From assembly GCF_014648495.1 (NCBI RefSeq), contig NZ_BMRF01000029.1:1-64000 (forward strand): DNA of 64,000 nt, given 5' to 3'. Numbering within the stretch: the first letter of the stretch is position 1; each line of letters opens with the position of its first letter. The notes beneath the pieces were generated by a model. That model saw only the letters and a list, made by a program, of their open reading frames with translations. It made no database searches and was not told the origin of the DNA. The DNA comes from Actinomadura cremea. GTDB lineage: Bacteria; Actinomycetota; Actinomycetes; Streptosporangiales; Streptosporangiaceae. Shown one piece after another: positions 7,087 to 14,839 of this stretch. A program made the translations under genes and the position numbers.

Positions 7087-8280
7087 ATGAGCACCGTCCA
7101 GGCTCCGCCCGAGATCGACGCGGACCCGTTCTCCCCCGAGGTCCTGGAGGACCCCGGCCCCTTCCACGAGGCGCTGCGCGAGGCGGGACCCGTCGCGTAC
7201 CTGACGAAGTACGACGTGTACGCCATGGCCCGGTACGACGAGGTCCATGCCGCGCTGGTGAACTGGCAGGGGTTCCAGTCGGCGGCCGGGGTCGGGCTGA
7301 GCAACTTCCGGCACGAGAAGCCGTGGCGGCCGCCGAGCCTGCTGCTGGAGGCCGATCCGCCGGGGCACGACGCGCCGCGCGCCGTCCTGTCGAAGGTGGT
7401 CGGGCCGCGCGCGCTCCGGCGGCTGCGGGAACGGTGGCTCGCCGACGCCGAGGAACTCGTCGGCGAGGTGCTCGGTGCGCGCGAGTTCGACGCGGTGCCG
7501 GCGCTCGCGGAGGCGTTCCCGCTGCGGGTCTTCCCGGACGCGGTCGGGCTGGGGCGGGAGGGGCGCGAGAACCTCCTCCCGTACGGCGACCACCTGTTCA
7601 ACTCGTTCGGGCCGTCGAACGACCTGGTGCGGCGAGGGCTGCCCGAAGTGGGTGAGATCGCCGCGTGGGTGAACGCCCAGTGCGCCCGGGAGCGGCTGGC
7701 CCCCGAGGGCTTCGGCGCCGACATCTGGGCGGCCGCCGACCGGGGCGACATCACGCACGGGCAGGCGCCGCTGATCGTCCGGTCGCTGCTGTCGGCGGGC
7801 GTCGACACGACCGTGCACGGGCTCGCGGCGGTGCTGTACGCGTTCGCGGTGAACCCGGACGAGTGGGCGCGGGTGCGGCGGGACCCGCGGCTCGCGCGGA
7901 CGGCGTTCGACGAGGCCGTCCGCTGGCAGTCGCCGGTGCAGACGTTCTTCCGGACGGCGGTCGGCGACCAGGAGATCGGCGGCGCGGTCGTCCCGGACGG
8001 CCGCAAGATCCTCATGTTCCTCGGCGCCGCGAACCGGGACCCGCGCCGGTGGGCCGAGCCGGACGCGTTCGACCTGCGGCGCGACCCGTCCGGGCACGTC
8101 GGGTTCGGGATGGGGATCCACCAGTGCGTCGGGCAGCACGTGGCCCGGCTGGAGTCGGAGGCGCTGCTGACGGCGCTCGCGCGGCGGGTCGGGCGGATCG
8201 AGCTCGCCGGGACGCCGCGCAGGCACCACAACAACACGCTGCGGGCGTGGGAGTCGCTGCCGGTGCGGGTCCACGTGTAG
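7087..8280 (+). CDS. Cytochrome P450, CYP199-like (probable para-alkoxybenzoate O-demethylase)
   Basis: 397 residues. Standard P450 signatures are present: I-helix oxygen site LLSAGVDTTVHG, the ExxR helix (FDEAVRWQSP) and the heme loop GFGMGIHQCVG with the Cys ligand. Several stretches closely resemble what I remember of CYP199A enzymes of Rhodopseudomonas, notably KPWRPPSLLLEADPPGHD, FPDAVGL, SPVQTFFRT and MFLGAANRDPRRW. Those enzymes oxidatively demethylate 4-methoxybenzoate to 4-hydroxybenzoate. The adjacent one-piece reductase and the aromatic-ring operon upstream fit growth on lignin-type methoxybenzoates. The subfamily is my recollection and was not tested by alignment. Confidence 0.88.
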   Translation: MSTVQAPPEIDADPFSPEVLEDPGPFHEALREAGPVAYLTKYDVYAMARYDEVHAALVNWQGFQSAAGVGLSNFRHEKPWRPPSLLLEADPPGHDAPRAVLSKVVGPRALRRLRERWLADAEELVGEVLGAREFDAVPALAEAFPLRVFPDAVGLGREGRENLLPYGDHLFNSFGPSNDLVRRGLPEVGEIAAWVNAQCARERLAPEGFGADIWAAADRGDITHGQAPLIVRSLLSAGVDTTVHGLAAVLYAFAVNPDEWARVRRDPRLARTAFDEAVRWQSPVQTFFRTAVGDQEIGGAVVPDGRKILMFLGAANRDPRRWAEPDAFDLRRDPSGHVGFGMGIHQCVGQHVARLESEALLTALARRVGRIELAGTPRRHHNNTLRAWESLPVRVHV

Positions 8281-8311
8281 CGGGCCGCGTCCCGGGAAGG
8301 GTGCAGGCACC

Positions 8312-8341
8312 CCGCCCGCCGCACGCGCCTGCGGCGGGCGG
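8312..8341. terminator. Hairpin after the P450 gene
   Basis: A perfect 12-bp stem (8312-8323 with 8330-8341, core GCCCGCCGCA/TGCGGCGGGC) has a 6-nt loop. It lies 31 bp after the P450 stop and just before the FeS-protein gene, so it separates the aromatic and redox units. Confidence 0.6.
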
Positions 8342-8372
8342 CGCCACGCATCACCGGCATGGAGGTCATCGG

Positions 8373-9302
8373 ATGGGCCGCTCCGGATCCGACGGGACGC
8401 TCGTCGGGCGCAACCTGCTCGCGGGCCCCGAGCCCGACGTGGCGGCCAACGCCGGGCACCGCGATCCCCCTCCCCGCATGGGCTTCTTCACCGACACGTC
8501 GGTGTGCATCGGCTGCAAGGCGTGCGAGGTGGCCTGCAAGGAGTGGAACGCGGTCCCCGAGGACGGCCTGGAGTTCACGGGCATGTCCTACGACAACACC
8601 CAGGGGCTCGGCGCCGACACCTGGCGGCACGTCGCGTTCATCGAGCAGGACAAGCCGGTGTCGACGCGGCCGGACGACGGGACGGTGCCGTCCGCGGACC
8701 CGTTCACCGCGGGCGACGGCGGGATGCGCTGGCTGATGGCGTCGGACGTCTGCAAGCACTGCACCCACGCGGCGTGCCTGGACGTCTGCCCCACCGGTTC
8801 GCTGTTCCGCACCGAGTTCGGCACGGTCGTGGTGCAGGAGGACATCTGCAACGGCTGCGGGTACTGCATCCCGGCGTGCCCCTACGGCGTCATCGACCAG
8901 CGCAAGGGCGACGGGCGGGCGTGGAAGTGCACGCTGTGCTACGACCGCCTCGGCGTCGGGATGGAACCGGCGTGCGCGAAGGCGTGCCCGACCGACTCCA
9001 TCCAGTACGGGCCACTGGACGAGCTGCGCGAGCGGGCCGCGATGCGCGTCGAGCAGCTGCACGACATGGGCGTGGAGGACGCGCGCCTGTACGGGCACGA
9101 CCCGGAGGACGGGGTCGGCGGCGACGGCGCGTTCTTCCTGCTGCTGGACGAACCGGAGGTGTACGGGCTGCCGCCCGACCCGGTCGTCACCACCCGGGAC
9201 CTGCCGTCGATCTGGCGGCACACGGGCGCGGCGGCGGCCGCGCTGGCGGGCGGGCTCGCCGCGGCGTTCGCCGTCCAGGGCCTGCGGGGAGGCGCGCGAT
9301 GA
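8373..9302 (+). CDS. Formate dehydrogenase-type iron-sulfur (beta) subunit, four [4Fe-4S] clusters
   Basis: 309 residues, with GGAGGT upstream of the ATG. Four ferredoxin-type Cys sets are visible: CIGCKACEVACKEW, CKHCTHAACLDVCPTGS, CNGCGYCIPACPYG and the split set CTLCYDR...CAKACPTDS. This is the pattern of FdhB/FdnH electron-transfer subunits. A C-terminal hydrophobic helix (AAAAALAGGLAAAFAVQGL) would anchor it to the membrane. It overlaps the NrfD-type gene by ATGA. Normally a molybdopterin catalytic subunit gene lies directly upstream; here that place is taken by a terminator and a P450. The catalytic partner must be encoded elsewhere, or the pair serves another enzyme. Confidence 0.9.
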   Translation: MGRSGSDGTLVGRNLLAGPEPDVAANAGHRDPPPRMGFFTDTSVCIGCKACEVACKEWNAVPEDGLEFTGMSYDNTQGLGADTWRHVAFIEQDKPVSTRPDDGTVPSADPFTAGDGGMRWLMASDVCKHCTHAACLDVCPTGSLFRTEFGTVVVQEDICNGCGYCIPACPYGVIDQRKGDGRAWKCTLCYDRLGVGMEPACAKACPTDSIQYGPLDELRERAAMRVEQLHDMGVEDARLYGHDPEDGVGGDGAFFLLLDEPEVYGLPPDPVVTTRDLPSIWRHTGAAAAALAGGLAAAFAVQGLRGGAR

Positions 9303-10339
9303 GCACGTCGGACGTGGGGCGTGAGGGCGTCACCGGCGCGCGGCCCGACCGGGAGGCGATGATCGGTCAGGGCGGCCATCCGCCGGACGGGCGGCGCGGG
9401 CGGCGCCGCGGGCGGCGCGGCGAGCGGGCGATGGTCCCGGACGCCGAGTTCGGTTCGTACTACGGCATGCCGATCCTGAACCCGCCGGTCTGGAAGGCCG
9501 CCGACATCGCCGCGTACTTCTTCCTCGGCGGGCTCGCCGGGGCCGGGTCGGTGCTGGCCGCCGGATCGCATTTCACCGGACGCCCCGCGACGGCGCGGGC
9601 GCTGAAGGTCGCGGCGCTCGGGGCGATCGCCGGGTCGACCGCCGCGCTGATCCACGACCTGGGGCGGCCCGGCCGGTTCGTCAACATGCTGCGGGTGATG
9701 AAGCCCACGTCCCCGATGAGCATGGGGTCGTGGCTGCTGGCGGCGTACGGCCCGCTGGCCGGGGGTGCCGCCGTCCTGGACGTCACGGGGCTGTTCCCCC
9801 GGCTCGGGCACGCCGCCACGGTCGGCGCGGCGGCGCTCGGCCCCGGCGTCGCCGCCTACACCGCCGCGCTGATCGCCGACACGGCCGTCCCCGCCTGGCA
9901 CGAGGGGTTCCGGGAGCTGCCGTTCGTGTTCGTGGGATCGGCGGCCGCCGCGGCGTCCGGGATGGCGCTGGTCGCGGCGCCGCCCCGGGAGACGGCGCCG
10001 ATGCGGGCGGCCGCACTGGGCGGGGCCGCGCTCGAGCTGGGCGCGGCGCGGCTGATGGAGCGGCGGCTCGGCATGGTCGCCGAGCCGTACCGGCAGGGCA
10101 CCGGCGGGCGGCTGATGCGCACGGCGCGGGTGCTGACGGTCGCGGGCGCGGCCGGCGGGGCGCTGCTCGGCGGGCGGAGCCGGACGGCGGCGGTGCTCGG
10201 CGGCGCGGCGCTGCTCGCGGGCTCGGCCTGCACCCGGTTCGGGGTGTTCCACGCCGGCGTCCAGTCCGCGAAGGACCCCAAGTACACGGTGGTGCCGCAG
10301 CGCGAGCGGATCCGGGAGCGCGAGGCCGAACCCGCGTGA
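9299..10339 (+). CDS. NrfD/PsrC-type integral membrane subunit
   Basis: 346 residues; the start overlaps the preceding stop (ATGA), indicating coupled translation. After a charged Arg/Gly-rich N-terminal tail (about 45 residues) come several membrane helices, including IAAYFFLGGLAGAGSVLAA and LGAIAGSTAALIHDLGRPGR. The HDLGRP segment and the following VMKPTSPMSMGSW are typical of NrfD/PsrC quinone-reacting subunits. It should pass electrons between the FeS subunit and the menaquinone pool. As with its partner, no catalytic gene is adjacent. Confidence 0.88.
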   Translation: MSTSDVGREGVTGARPDREAMIGQGGHPPDGRRGRRRGRRGERAMVPDAEFGSYYGMPILNPPVWKAADIAAYFFLGGLAGAGSVLAAGSHFTGRPATARALKVAALGAIAGSTAALIHDLGRPGRFVNMLRVMKPTSPMSMGSWLLAAYGPLAGGAAVLDVTGLFPRLGHAATVGAAALGPGVAAYTAALIADTAVPAWHEGFRELPFVFVGSAAAAASGMALVAAPPRETAPMRAAALGGAALELGAARLMERRLGMVAEPYRQGTGGRLMRTARVLTVAGAAGGALLGGRSRTAAVLGGAALLAGSACTRFGVFHAGVQSAKDPKYTVVPQRERIREREAEPA

Positions 10340-10457
10340 CCGTCCCGTCCGCGCGTCCGTCCCCCGGATGATCATCGCGCGGGGGGCGTCGTAGGCTGAG
10401 GCCGTCGGGGGCCGCGAGAGCGGCGCGTGGCCGGTAGGTACGCCGTCTGCGGGGTAG

Positions 10458-11090
10458 ATGGGAAACATGCGGGACGCACCGGGACGTTTCGACCTCACGA
10501 TGCTGCACGCCGCGTACGGCGCCTTCCGCCGCGACGTCGACTGGCTGGCGGCCGAGGGCGGTTCCAGTCCGCTGGCGGCGGATGTGTGGGCCCTGTTCTC
10601 GCTGCACTGGCGGGCGCAGCAGGCCGCGGAGCGGCGCGCGCTGTGGTCGGTGATGCGGCACGGGTCCGGCGGCCCGCCCGGCCGGGCGGCCGTCCTGGAC
10701 GCGATGGACGCCCTGGCGGTCCGCGTCGTCCCGCTGATCGACGCCGTGGACGCGGCGGTGGAGCACCATGACGCGCGGCTGCTCACCGGCTACGCGCGGA
10801 ACCTGCGGCGGGCGGTGCGGGCGCTCCTGGACCACAAGGAGGCGGAGGTCCTGCCGCTGATCCACGACAGCCTCACGGCGTTCGAGTGGGGCACCTTCGA
10901 CGTCGAGTTCCGGCACGAGATCGGCGTCCGCGGCCTGCGGCTCTTCCTGCCCTGGCTGCTCGACGAGGCGCCGGAGCCGACCTGCCGCGCGGTGCTGGGG
11001 CTGCAGCCGGTGCCGATCCGGCTCGTCTGCCGCCGCAGCTGGCTGCCGCGCTACCGGCGCCGCAGGCACCGGGCCGCCCCCGTCGTCTGA
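10458..11090 (+). CDS. Hemerythrin-like HHE-domain protein
   Basis: 210 residues, with an internal alternative ATG three codons in (10467). His and Glu occur at spacings expected for a helical hemerythrin bundle: LHAAYGAFRRD, SLHWRAQQAAERRALW, VEHHDARL and LLDHKEAEVLPLI. Such domains bind a di-iron centre and sense or bind O2, NO or peroxide. The C-terminal 40 residues are Arg-rich and outside the bundle. It follows the FdhB/NrfD pair after 118 bp, but no shared transcript can be shown. Iron binding is inferred from motif spacing. Confidence 0.7.
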   Translation: MGNMRDAPGRFDLTMLHAAYGAFRRDVDWLAAEGGSSPLAADVWALFSLHWRAQQAAERRALWSVMRHGSGGPPGRAAVLDAMDALAVRVVPLIDAVDAAVEHHDARLLTGYARNLRRAVRALLDHKEAEVLPLIHDSLTAFEWGTFDVEFRHEIGVRGLRLFLPWLLDEAPEPTCRAVLGLQPVPIRLVCRRSWLPRYRRRRHRAAPVV

Positions 11091-11193
11091 TCGTCGTTCC
11101 GTCGGTGCCGGGCCGTAGGCTCCGCCCGGGAGCGCGCCCGGTGCGCAGGCCGCGGTTCGCGAACGGAGGAGTGGAGCCACCGCCCGGACGGGT

Positions 11194-12618
11194 GTGCCGG
11201 CTCGCCCCTCGCCAGGGCACCAGCCCGCCGCCGACGGTTCTCGGGCGCGCTCCCCACCCGGAAGGAGACGCGCCATCGACGGCCCGTTCGAGGAGCTGTT
11301 CGTCACGACGATCGCCCATGTCGGCTACGAGGACGCGGTCTTCGCCTGGCCGGAGGGCGACGCCGAGCGCTTCACCGCGCTCGTCCGGGAGGCGACGCTC
11401 GCCGACCCGGACTGGACGGCCGCGTTCCTGGCGTGGCTCCGCGCCGCCACCCCGCTGCGCCACCCGGCGCTGATCGGTGCGGCGGCGTTCGTCCGGGCAC
11501 GGCTGGAGCGCGGGCTCGGCGGCAGGTCGCGGCAGGTCGTCGCGTCGGTGCTGCGGCATCCGCACGACCCGGGCCTGCTGCTCGGGCACTGGCTCGCGGC
11601 CCACGGCAAGCCGCTGCCGAAACCGGTGAAGCGCGGCGTCGCCGACGCCGTCACGCGCCTCTACGACGCGCGGGCCCTCGACCTCCACGACACCGGCGGC
11701 CGGCACCTGTCGATACCGCCGTTCCTGCGGCCCACACTGACCGTGCGCGGCGGGATCCGCGCGCCCCGGCCCCCGCGGTTCGGCGAGGTGATCTCGCTGG
11801 TGCACCCCCGCCCTCGGGACGCGGCCCAGGCCGAGGTGTTCCGGCTCGCGCTGCGCCGCCGGTCGTCCGCCGTGCCCGCGCGGTCGTGGCGGCAGGAGGC
11901 GGGCGCGCTGCACCGCCGCCTGCGCCGCGACGACTGGGAGCGGCTCGTCCCGCGCATGCCCCTGCCCGACCTGCTGGACGGCCTGCGCCGGTTCGACGCC
12001 GCGGGCCTCTCGTTCGACACCGCGATGGAGATCGCCGAACGCCTCGCCGACCCGTCCGAGGTGCGCGCGTCCGGGCTGCTGCCGCTGCGGTTCGCCGCCG
12101 CCCGCGCCGCCGTCGCCGACCAGCGCTGGGCCCCGTTCCTGGAGGGCGCCGCCGCCGCGAACCTGGACGCCGTCCCGCGGATCCCCGGCCGCACGCTGAT
12201 CGTGGCGGGGAACCACACCGCCGCGGGCGCCGTGTTCGCGCTCGCCCTCGCGCTGCGCTGCGCGTCCGCCGACGTGGTGACGGGTGCGGGCGAGCCCCTG
12301 CCGGTCGTCCCGGGCGAGTCGCCGCTGCACGGCCGGTTGCGCTGGCCGTCCGCCGGGCTCACCGACGCCTACCTGGCGGACCCGGCGGCCGTCGCCCGCG
12401 CCGTCGACGGGCACGACCGCGCGATCCTCGTCGAGTGCCCCGGCCTGGCGGAGCTCGAACCGCTCGTGCCCGTCTACGCGTGGCAGAGCGGGCACCGGCC
12501 GCACCGGGACGACCGGCCCGGCCCCGGCCGGATCGGCTTCGACGGCCTCTGCGACGCGGCGCTCGGCGCCGTCCCCCTGATCGAGGACGCGCGGCGCGGC
12601 CGCTGGCCGTTCCCCTGA
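11194..12618 (+). CDS. TROVE (Ro60/Rsr-like) RNA-binding protein with degenerate MIDAS
   Basis: The N-terminal region is a HEAT-like TROVE ring: FTALVREATLADPDWTAAFL, SRQVVASVLRHPHDPG and GKPLPKPVKRGVADAVTRLY match actinomycete Ro proteins, which bind misfolded RNAs and Y RNA. The C-terminal part aligns with the von Willebrand A domain, but where the family has DVSGSM this protein reads PGRTLIVAGNHTAAG, so the DxSxS metal site is gone. A GTG at 11194 gives 474 residues but has no ribosome site. GAAGGAG at 11261-11267 instead stands seven bases before ATC (11275), where homology begins. The family's N-terminal segment is largely missing. The gene may be decaying. Confidence 0.8.
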   Translation: MPARPSPGHQPAADGSRARSPPGRRRAIDGPFEELFVTTIAHVGYEDAVFAWPEGDAERFTALVREATLADPDWTAAFLAWLRAATPLRHPALIGAAAFVRARLERGLGGRSRQVVASVLRHPHDPGLLLGHWLAAHGKPLPKPVKRGVADAVTRLYDARALDLHDTGGRHLSIPPFLRPTLTVRGGIRAPRPPRFGEVISLVHPRPRDAAQAEVFRLALRRRSSAVPARSWRQEAGALHRRLRRDDWERLVPRMPLPDLLDGLRRFDAAGLSFDTAMEIAERLADPSEVRASGLLPLRFAAARAAVADQRWAPFLEGAAAANLDAVPRIPGRTLIVAGNHTAAGAVFALALALRCASADVVTGAGEPLPVVPGESPLHGRLRWPSAGLTDAYLADPAAVARAVDGHDRAILVECPGLAELEPLVPVYAWQSGHRPHRDDRPGPGRIGFDGLCDAALGAVPLIEDARRGRWPFP

Positions 12619-12681
12619 CCGAGGACGCGCGGCGCCCGGCGGCAGGTCCGGAGAGCCAGGTGCCCGATCACCGGCCGCGCG

Positions 12682-13115
12682 TCAGGGCAGCAGGTACAGG
12701 ACGTTGTAGGCGATGCAGAGCCCGTGAAAGGGGACGGCCGCCAGCGCCAGGAGCGTGAGGGAGATCCGGCCGGGAAGCCCCCACCAGCCCTTCCGCCAGG
12801 CGGCGACGACCCCCGCCGCGAACGCCACCGTGGCGGCGAGGGACGCCGTCGCCGCCCACGGCAGGGCGGTCAGCTCCGGGGAGCCGAGCGCGACCGCCTC
12901 CATGACGGCATTGCCGTCCGACATCACCAGGGCCATGCCGGTGAGGAACCCGGTGACCAGCGCACCGGCCAGCCAGGCGGCGGCGCGGGTGAGCCGGGCG
13001 GGCACGGGGTGGGCGGGACGGCGGCCGAGCGCGCGGGCGAGCGCGGTCACCGGCAGGGCCGGGAACGCGAGCAGGAACGCGAGGGCCCCGGCCGCCAGCA
13101 GACGGCCGTCCCGCC
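12682..13115 (-). pseudogene. C-terminal membrane segment of a serine hydrolase/penicillin-binding-protein-like gene
   Basis: Read leftwards from about 13115 there is a coherent run of hydrophobic helices (LLAAGALAFLLAFPALPVTAL, WLAGALVTGFLTGMALVMSD, ISLTLLALAAVPFHGLCIA) ending NVLYLLP and TGA at 12682. This resembles the membrane tail following class C beta-lactamase-like domains of actinomycete serine hydrolases. The catalytic domain (SxxK) is absent: upstream the sequence switches abruptly to unrelated coding on the other strand. The left end is a true stop; the right boundary is approximate. Confidence 0.6.
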
Positions 13116-13117
13116 GC

Positions 13118-13205
13118 GATCCTGGAGCGTGCCGCCGAGGCCCGCGCCGCCGTCCGCGGCGCCCCGGCCCCGGCCGCCCCGCCGCCGCTGCCGGACCCCG
13201 GTTGA
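13118..13205 (+). pseudogene. Short C-terminal coding fragment, family unknown
   Basis: The forward frame ILERAAEARAAVRGAPAPAA then PPPLPDPG and TGA has the look of a protein tail, with an Ala/Arg helix followed by a Pro-rich end. It lies exactly between the membrane fragment and the kinase fragment, in the place where the 3' end of a gene upstream of the kinase would be. I do not recognise the family and the left limit is a guess. Confidence 0.3.
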
Positions 13206-13206
13206 C

Positions 13207-13980
13207 CTGACGCCCCGGACGGCGCTGCCGATCATCGTCATCGGGCACCTGTGGTACCCGCTGATCGCCGTCGTCTTCCTGGTCTCGGAGGGGACGCCGC
13301 CCGCGCGGCCGGCCGTCTACACCGCCGACATCGTCGCGGTCGTCGCGCTGCAGGCGCACCACGTCCGGCCGCGCCCGCCCGGCGTCGCGCCCCGGTGGGC
13401 GGCGTGGACGCTGCCCGCGCAGGCGCTGCTGGCGGCGGCGCCGCTGCTCGCCCCCGAACGGCCGTATCCGCAGCTGACGTGGCTCGCGGCGGGCGCGATC
13501 CTGATCGTCCTCGCGGAGCGTCCGGGATGGGCGTGGACGCTGACCGCCGGCTACGTGGCGCTCGTCCCGGCGACGCTGCTGGCGGCGGGCCGCGACCCGC
13601 TCGAGGCGGCCCTCTGGACGGCCGAGACCGCCGGGGGCGCCATGATGTTCTACGGGCTGGCCCTGCTGACCCGGCTCGTGCACCGGGTGCACGAGGCGCG
13701 GGTGTCGCTGGCGCTGCTCGCCGTCGCCGAGGAGCGCCGCCGGATCGCCCGGGACGTGCACGACCTGCTCGGCTCCGGACTCTGGACGATCATGGTGAAG
13801 GCGGACCTGGCGGTTCGCGACCCGGACCGCGCGGGCGAGTCCCTCGCCGACATCGCCGCCGCGGCCCGGCGCACGCTGGGCGACCTGCGGGCCATCCCGG
13901 ACGGGGCGGCGGCACCGTCGGCGGCGGCCGAACTGGGGTCCGCCCGCGAGCTGCTGGCGGCCGCGGGCGCGGACGTCACC
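13207..13980 (+). pseudogene. Truncated NarL-type sensor histidine kinase (no ATPase domain)
   Basis: Several membrane helices (TALPIIVIGHLWYPLIAVVF through GGAMMFYGLALLTRLV) are followed by the HisKA_3 segment EERRRIARDVHDLLGSGLW, with the phosphoacceptor His in RDVHDLL, and a second helix. The sequence stops matching a kinase at GADVT (13980), just where the HATPase_c domain should start, and runs into the antisense of a response regulator. No ATG or GTG exists for the first residues; CTG at 13207 is the nearest candidate. It cannot be an active kinase. Confidence 0.7.
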
Positions 13981-14127
13981 GTCCGGGCGGTGCTCGCGCA
14001 CGGCGGCGACGATCCCCGTCCCGTCCCCGACCTCGGCGACGACGGCCAGGTCGTCCTCCCGTTCCAGCAGCGCGACGAGCGCCCCGCGGACCAGGTGCAT
14101 GTCCTCCGCCAGGAGCATCCTGATCAT
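13981..14127 (-). pseudogene. First 49 codons of a NarL/LuxR-type response regulator
   Basis: From ATG at 14127 leftwards the frame reads MIRMLLAEDMHLVRGALVAL and ends at REHRPD (13981), a typical receiver-domain start with the acidic pocket (AED). The phosphoacceptor Asp region and the DNA-binding domain are missing. The fragment joins tail-to-tail with the truncated kinase, although the two normally lie in the same direction, so an inversion plus deletion is likely. Original promoter and ribosome site may survive upstream. Confidence 0.65.
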
Positions 14128-14203
14128 CCGCGCGTCTCCCCCGCCACGCGTCGATCATAACCGCGGCCGGGCCCGGGGCCGGCGACGTCCGGAGGCCGTC
14201 CGG

Positions 14204-14773
14204 TCACTCCGGGAACAGGTGCCCGATGACCGGCGCGGCGGCGGCGACCGGGTCGTCGCCCAGCCGGGCGGGGAGGGCGCCGCTCAGCCACAGGTCGGCG
14301 AAGCCGTGGACGATCGACCACGCGGCGATGGCCTCGGTGCCGTCGGCGTTCTGGTCCGGGTCGTCCGCGGCTGCGGCGACGTCCCGCACGCCGCGGGCGA
14401 GGACGGCGGTCGCGCGGGCGCGCGCGGCCGTCAGGTCCGGATCGTCCTGCCGGTAGAGCTGGGGGCGGAACATCACCGCGAAGTGGGCGGGGTTGCCGAC
14501 GGCGAACCGCACGTAGGCGAGCCCGGTCGCGTGCAGGTCGCCGCCCGCGGCCTCGAGGGCGTCGGCGAACCGCGTGTAGCCCTCGGCGGCCACGGCGGTC
14601 AGCACGCCCGTCTTGTCGCCGAAGTGGTGCGCGGGGGCGGCGTGCGAGACGCCCGCGCGGCGGGCCAGCTCGCGCAGGCTCCAGCCCGCCGGGCCCGACT
14701 CGGCGATGGCCTCGGCGGCGGCGTCCAGGACGGCCCGCCGCAGGTTGCCGTGGTGGTAGTTCGACTGCTCGAT
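14204..14773 (-). CDS. TetR-family regulator (WHG domain) with ATC at the start position
   Basis: The frame encodes NYHHGNLRRAVLDAA, helix-turn-helix LRELARRAGVSHAAPAHHF and a C-terminal WHG-type domain (FAVGNPAHFAVMFRPQLY), about 189 residues, matching complete TetR proteins. Between the in-frame TGA upstream and the conserved N-terminus there is no ATG, GTG or TTG. GAGGGAGGA (14778-14786) stands five bases before ATC (14771-14773), which fills the initiator position. A later GTG (14605) would delete the DNA-binding domain. Either AUC is used, or one base changed and the gene is silenced, or there is a sequence error. It is divergent from DUF3291 with two palindromes between. Confidence 0.75.
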   Translation of the reverse strand: MEQSNYHHGNLRRAVLDAAAEAIAESGPAGWSLRELARRAGVSHAAPAHHFGDKTGVLTAVAAEGYTRFADALEAAGGDLHATGLAYVRFAVGNPAHFAVMFRPQLYRQDDPDLTAARARATAVLARGVRDVAAAADDPDQNADGTEAIAAWSIVHGFADLWLSGALPARLGDDPVAAAAPVIGHLFPE

Positions 14774-14803
14774 GGTGTCCTCCCTCGGTCACCCCGATCA
14801 TAT

Positions 14804-14818
14804 CTTGCCATTGACAAG
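14804..14818. promoter_or_regulatory. Near-perfect palindrome, candidate TetR operator
   Basis: CTTGCCATTGACAAG is a 15-bp dyad (CTTGnCA-T-TGnCAAG) with one mismatched pair. It lies 31 bp upstream of the TetR start position and within the AT-richer part of the divergent promoter region. Confidence 0.5.
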
Positions 14819-14839
14819 TTCGCATCGGCGCGGCAATCT

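Noticed and set aside
8281-8372. Search for the 3' end of a formate dehydrogenase catalytic gene or a selenocysteine element upstream of FdhB.
   Set aside because: Only the terminator hairpin and a ribosome site are there; no molybdopterin-domain coding is present.
4822-9221. Very long open frames on the minus strand (up to about 1160 codons) opposite the aromatic and redox genes.
   Set aside because: Their products are Arg/Pro/Gly-rich with no domains, typical antisense frames of high-GC DNA, whereas the plus strand encodes recognisable enzymes.
11093-11275. Possible Y RNA next to the TROVE gene, prompted by GGTTCGCGAAC.
   Set aside because: I could not pair a closing stem or find a tRNA-like module; the GC-rich self-complementarity is not specific.
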